Below, one piece after another: positions 5,521-6,134 of a DNA stretch of 6,134 nucleotides. The stretch is from the NCBI GenBank assembly GCA_002308575.1, contig DBVY01000021.1, positions 8,838 to 14,971 of the forward strand, in the 5' to 3' direction. Positions within the stretch are counted from its first letter, which is position 1. The number at the start of each line of letters is the position of its first letter. The position numbers and the translations under genes are program-made. Below the pieces are notes generated by a model. It did not search any database. It was not told the DNA's origin and worked only from the letters and a program-made list of their open reading frames with translations. This DNA comes from Christensenella sp. UBA1252 (lineage in GTDB: Bacteria > Bacillota > Clostridia > Christensenellales > CAG-1252).

Positions 5521-6134
5521 ATGGCGATACTCGAAGTCAAAGGCATTCAAAAGAATTTCGGTTCGACCGAGGTCTTGAAAGGCATCGATTTTTCGGTGGA
5601 AAAGGGCGAAGTCGTCGTGATCATCGGTTCGTCCGGTAGCGGGAAAACCACGCTATTGCGTTGCTTGAACTTCCTCGAATTCGCAGATGAGGGAACGATC
5701 TCCGTAAACGGAGAAGTCCTGTACGACGGCGCGGCGGAACGCCAAGCGAAAAAGAAACTCAAAAACAACGATAAGCTCCTGCGCCGCAAGCGCTTGCATT
5801 TCGGGCTCGTGTTCCAGAACTTCAATCTCTTTCCGCATAAATCCGTAATGGATAATCTGCTTCTTGCGCCGACGCTTCAATTCAAAGGTGAGCTTCGCGC
5901 GGCGAAAAAAGCGGAAAAACAGGCGGCAAAGCGCTTAAAAAAAGCAAAGACGGAAGAGGAGAAGAGAGAGATCGAGGCGTGGCTCAAAGAGAAAACGACG
6001 CTCGATTACGAAAGCACGGACGATATTAAAAAGAAAGCGTCGGAAACGCTGGCGCGCGTCGGGCTTCTCGATAAGAAAAAGAATTACCCCTGTCAGCTTT
6101 CGGGCGGTCAGCAACAGCGCGTCGCGATCGCGCG
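5521..6134 (+). CDS. Polar amino-acid ABC transporter ATPase with an extra charged insertion, 3' end beyond the window
   Basis: This GlnQ/HisP-type cytoplasmic ATPase powers the importer. 204 complete codons are visible and the frame is open at the right edge, so Walker B, the D-loop and the switch His are not seen. Walker A is GSSGSGKTT (36-44), the Q-loop is VFQNFNLFPH with Gln99 (97-106) and the signature is LSGGQQQRVAIA (193-204). The distance from the Q-loop Gln to the signature is about 95 residues, against about 53 in HisP. The extra 40 or so residues, roughly 121-165, are Lys/Glu/Ala-rich and look like charged helix or coiled coil. They sit in the helical subdomain that faces the permease. 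The segment between Walker A and the Q-loop also has a Lys-rich stretch (75-91). The ATG at 5521 has AGGAGG (5510-5515) overlapping the permease stop, 9 nt away, so the two are co-translated. Reading frame and motifs are intact, so this is an insertion and not a frameshift. Confidence 0.93.
   Translation, partial: MAILEVKGIQKNFGSTEVLKGIDFSVEKGEVVVIIGSSGSGKTTLLRCLNFLEFADEGTISVNGEVLYDGAAERQAKKKLKNNDKLLRRKRLHFGLVFQNFNLFPHKSVMDNLLLAPTLQFKGELRAAKKAEKQAAKRLKKAKTEEEKREIEAWLKEKTTLDYESTDDIKKKASETLARVGLLDKKKNYPCQLSGGQQQRVAIA

Overview
This is an ordinary bacterial chromosomal segment from a Bacillota-like (probably clostridial) organism. The support is strong Shine-Dalgarno sites, sigma-A-type promoters (TTGACA or TTGCAC, 17-nt spacer, TATACT-like -10), a BcrA-type ABC exporter and a polar amino-acid ABC importer. 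Coding sequence is moderately GC-rich while intergenic DNA is AT-rich. The exact lineage is inference; an uncultured gut clostridial group would fit, but the window holds no rRNA or marker gene to decide it. Nothing suggests a prophage, insertion sequence, CRISPR array, tRNA or rRNA.

Layout from left to right. (1) A polytopic membrane protein on the minus strand runs off the left edge (1-455). Its promoter puts the predicted transcription start on the start codon, so its mRNA may be leaderless. (2) Divergent from it is a small soluble protein of unknown function (604-915, plus). (3) A DMT/EamA-family transporter (1063-2058, plus) has a near-consensus promoter and a 5' leader with two small hairpins. 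(4) A strong bidirectional terminator (2071-2113) separates it from a convergent two-gene minus-strand operon. That operon encodes a BcrA-type ABC ATPase (2892-3794) and its ABC-2 permease (2153-2899), overlapping by 8 nt. (5) A 174-nt divergent intergenic region carries one promoter for each direction. (6) A plus-strand polar amino-acid uptake operon follows: lipoprotein substrate-binding protein (3969-4769), an intercistronic terminator (4781-4817), a HisM/GlnP-type permease (4849-5511) and a GlnQ-type ATPase (5521 to the right edge).

Working together: the last three genes form a complete importer (binding protein, membrane channel, motor). The terminator after the binding-protein gene probably keeps permease and ATPase expression below that of the binding protein. 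The two minus-strand exporter genes form a separate complex of the kind often linked to peptide-antibiotic resistance or lipid export. The DMT protein is an independent secondary transporter.

I do not see a convincing undescribed system. The observations most worth a second look are the possibly leaderless gene at the left edge, the roughly 40-residue Lys/Glu/Ala-rich insertion in the amino-acid ATPase, and the unrecognised 103-residue protein.
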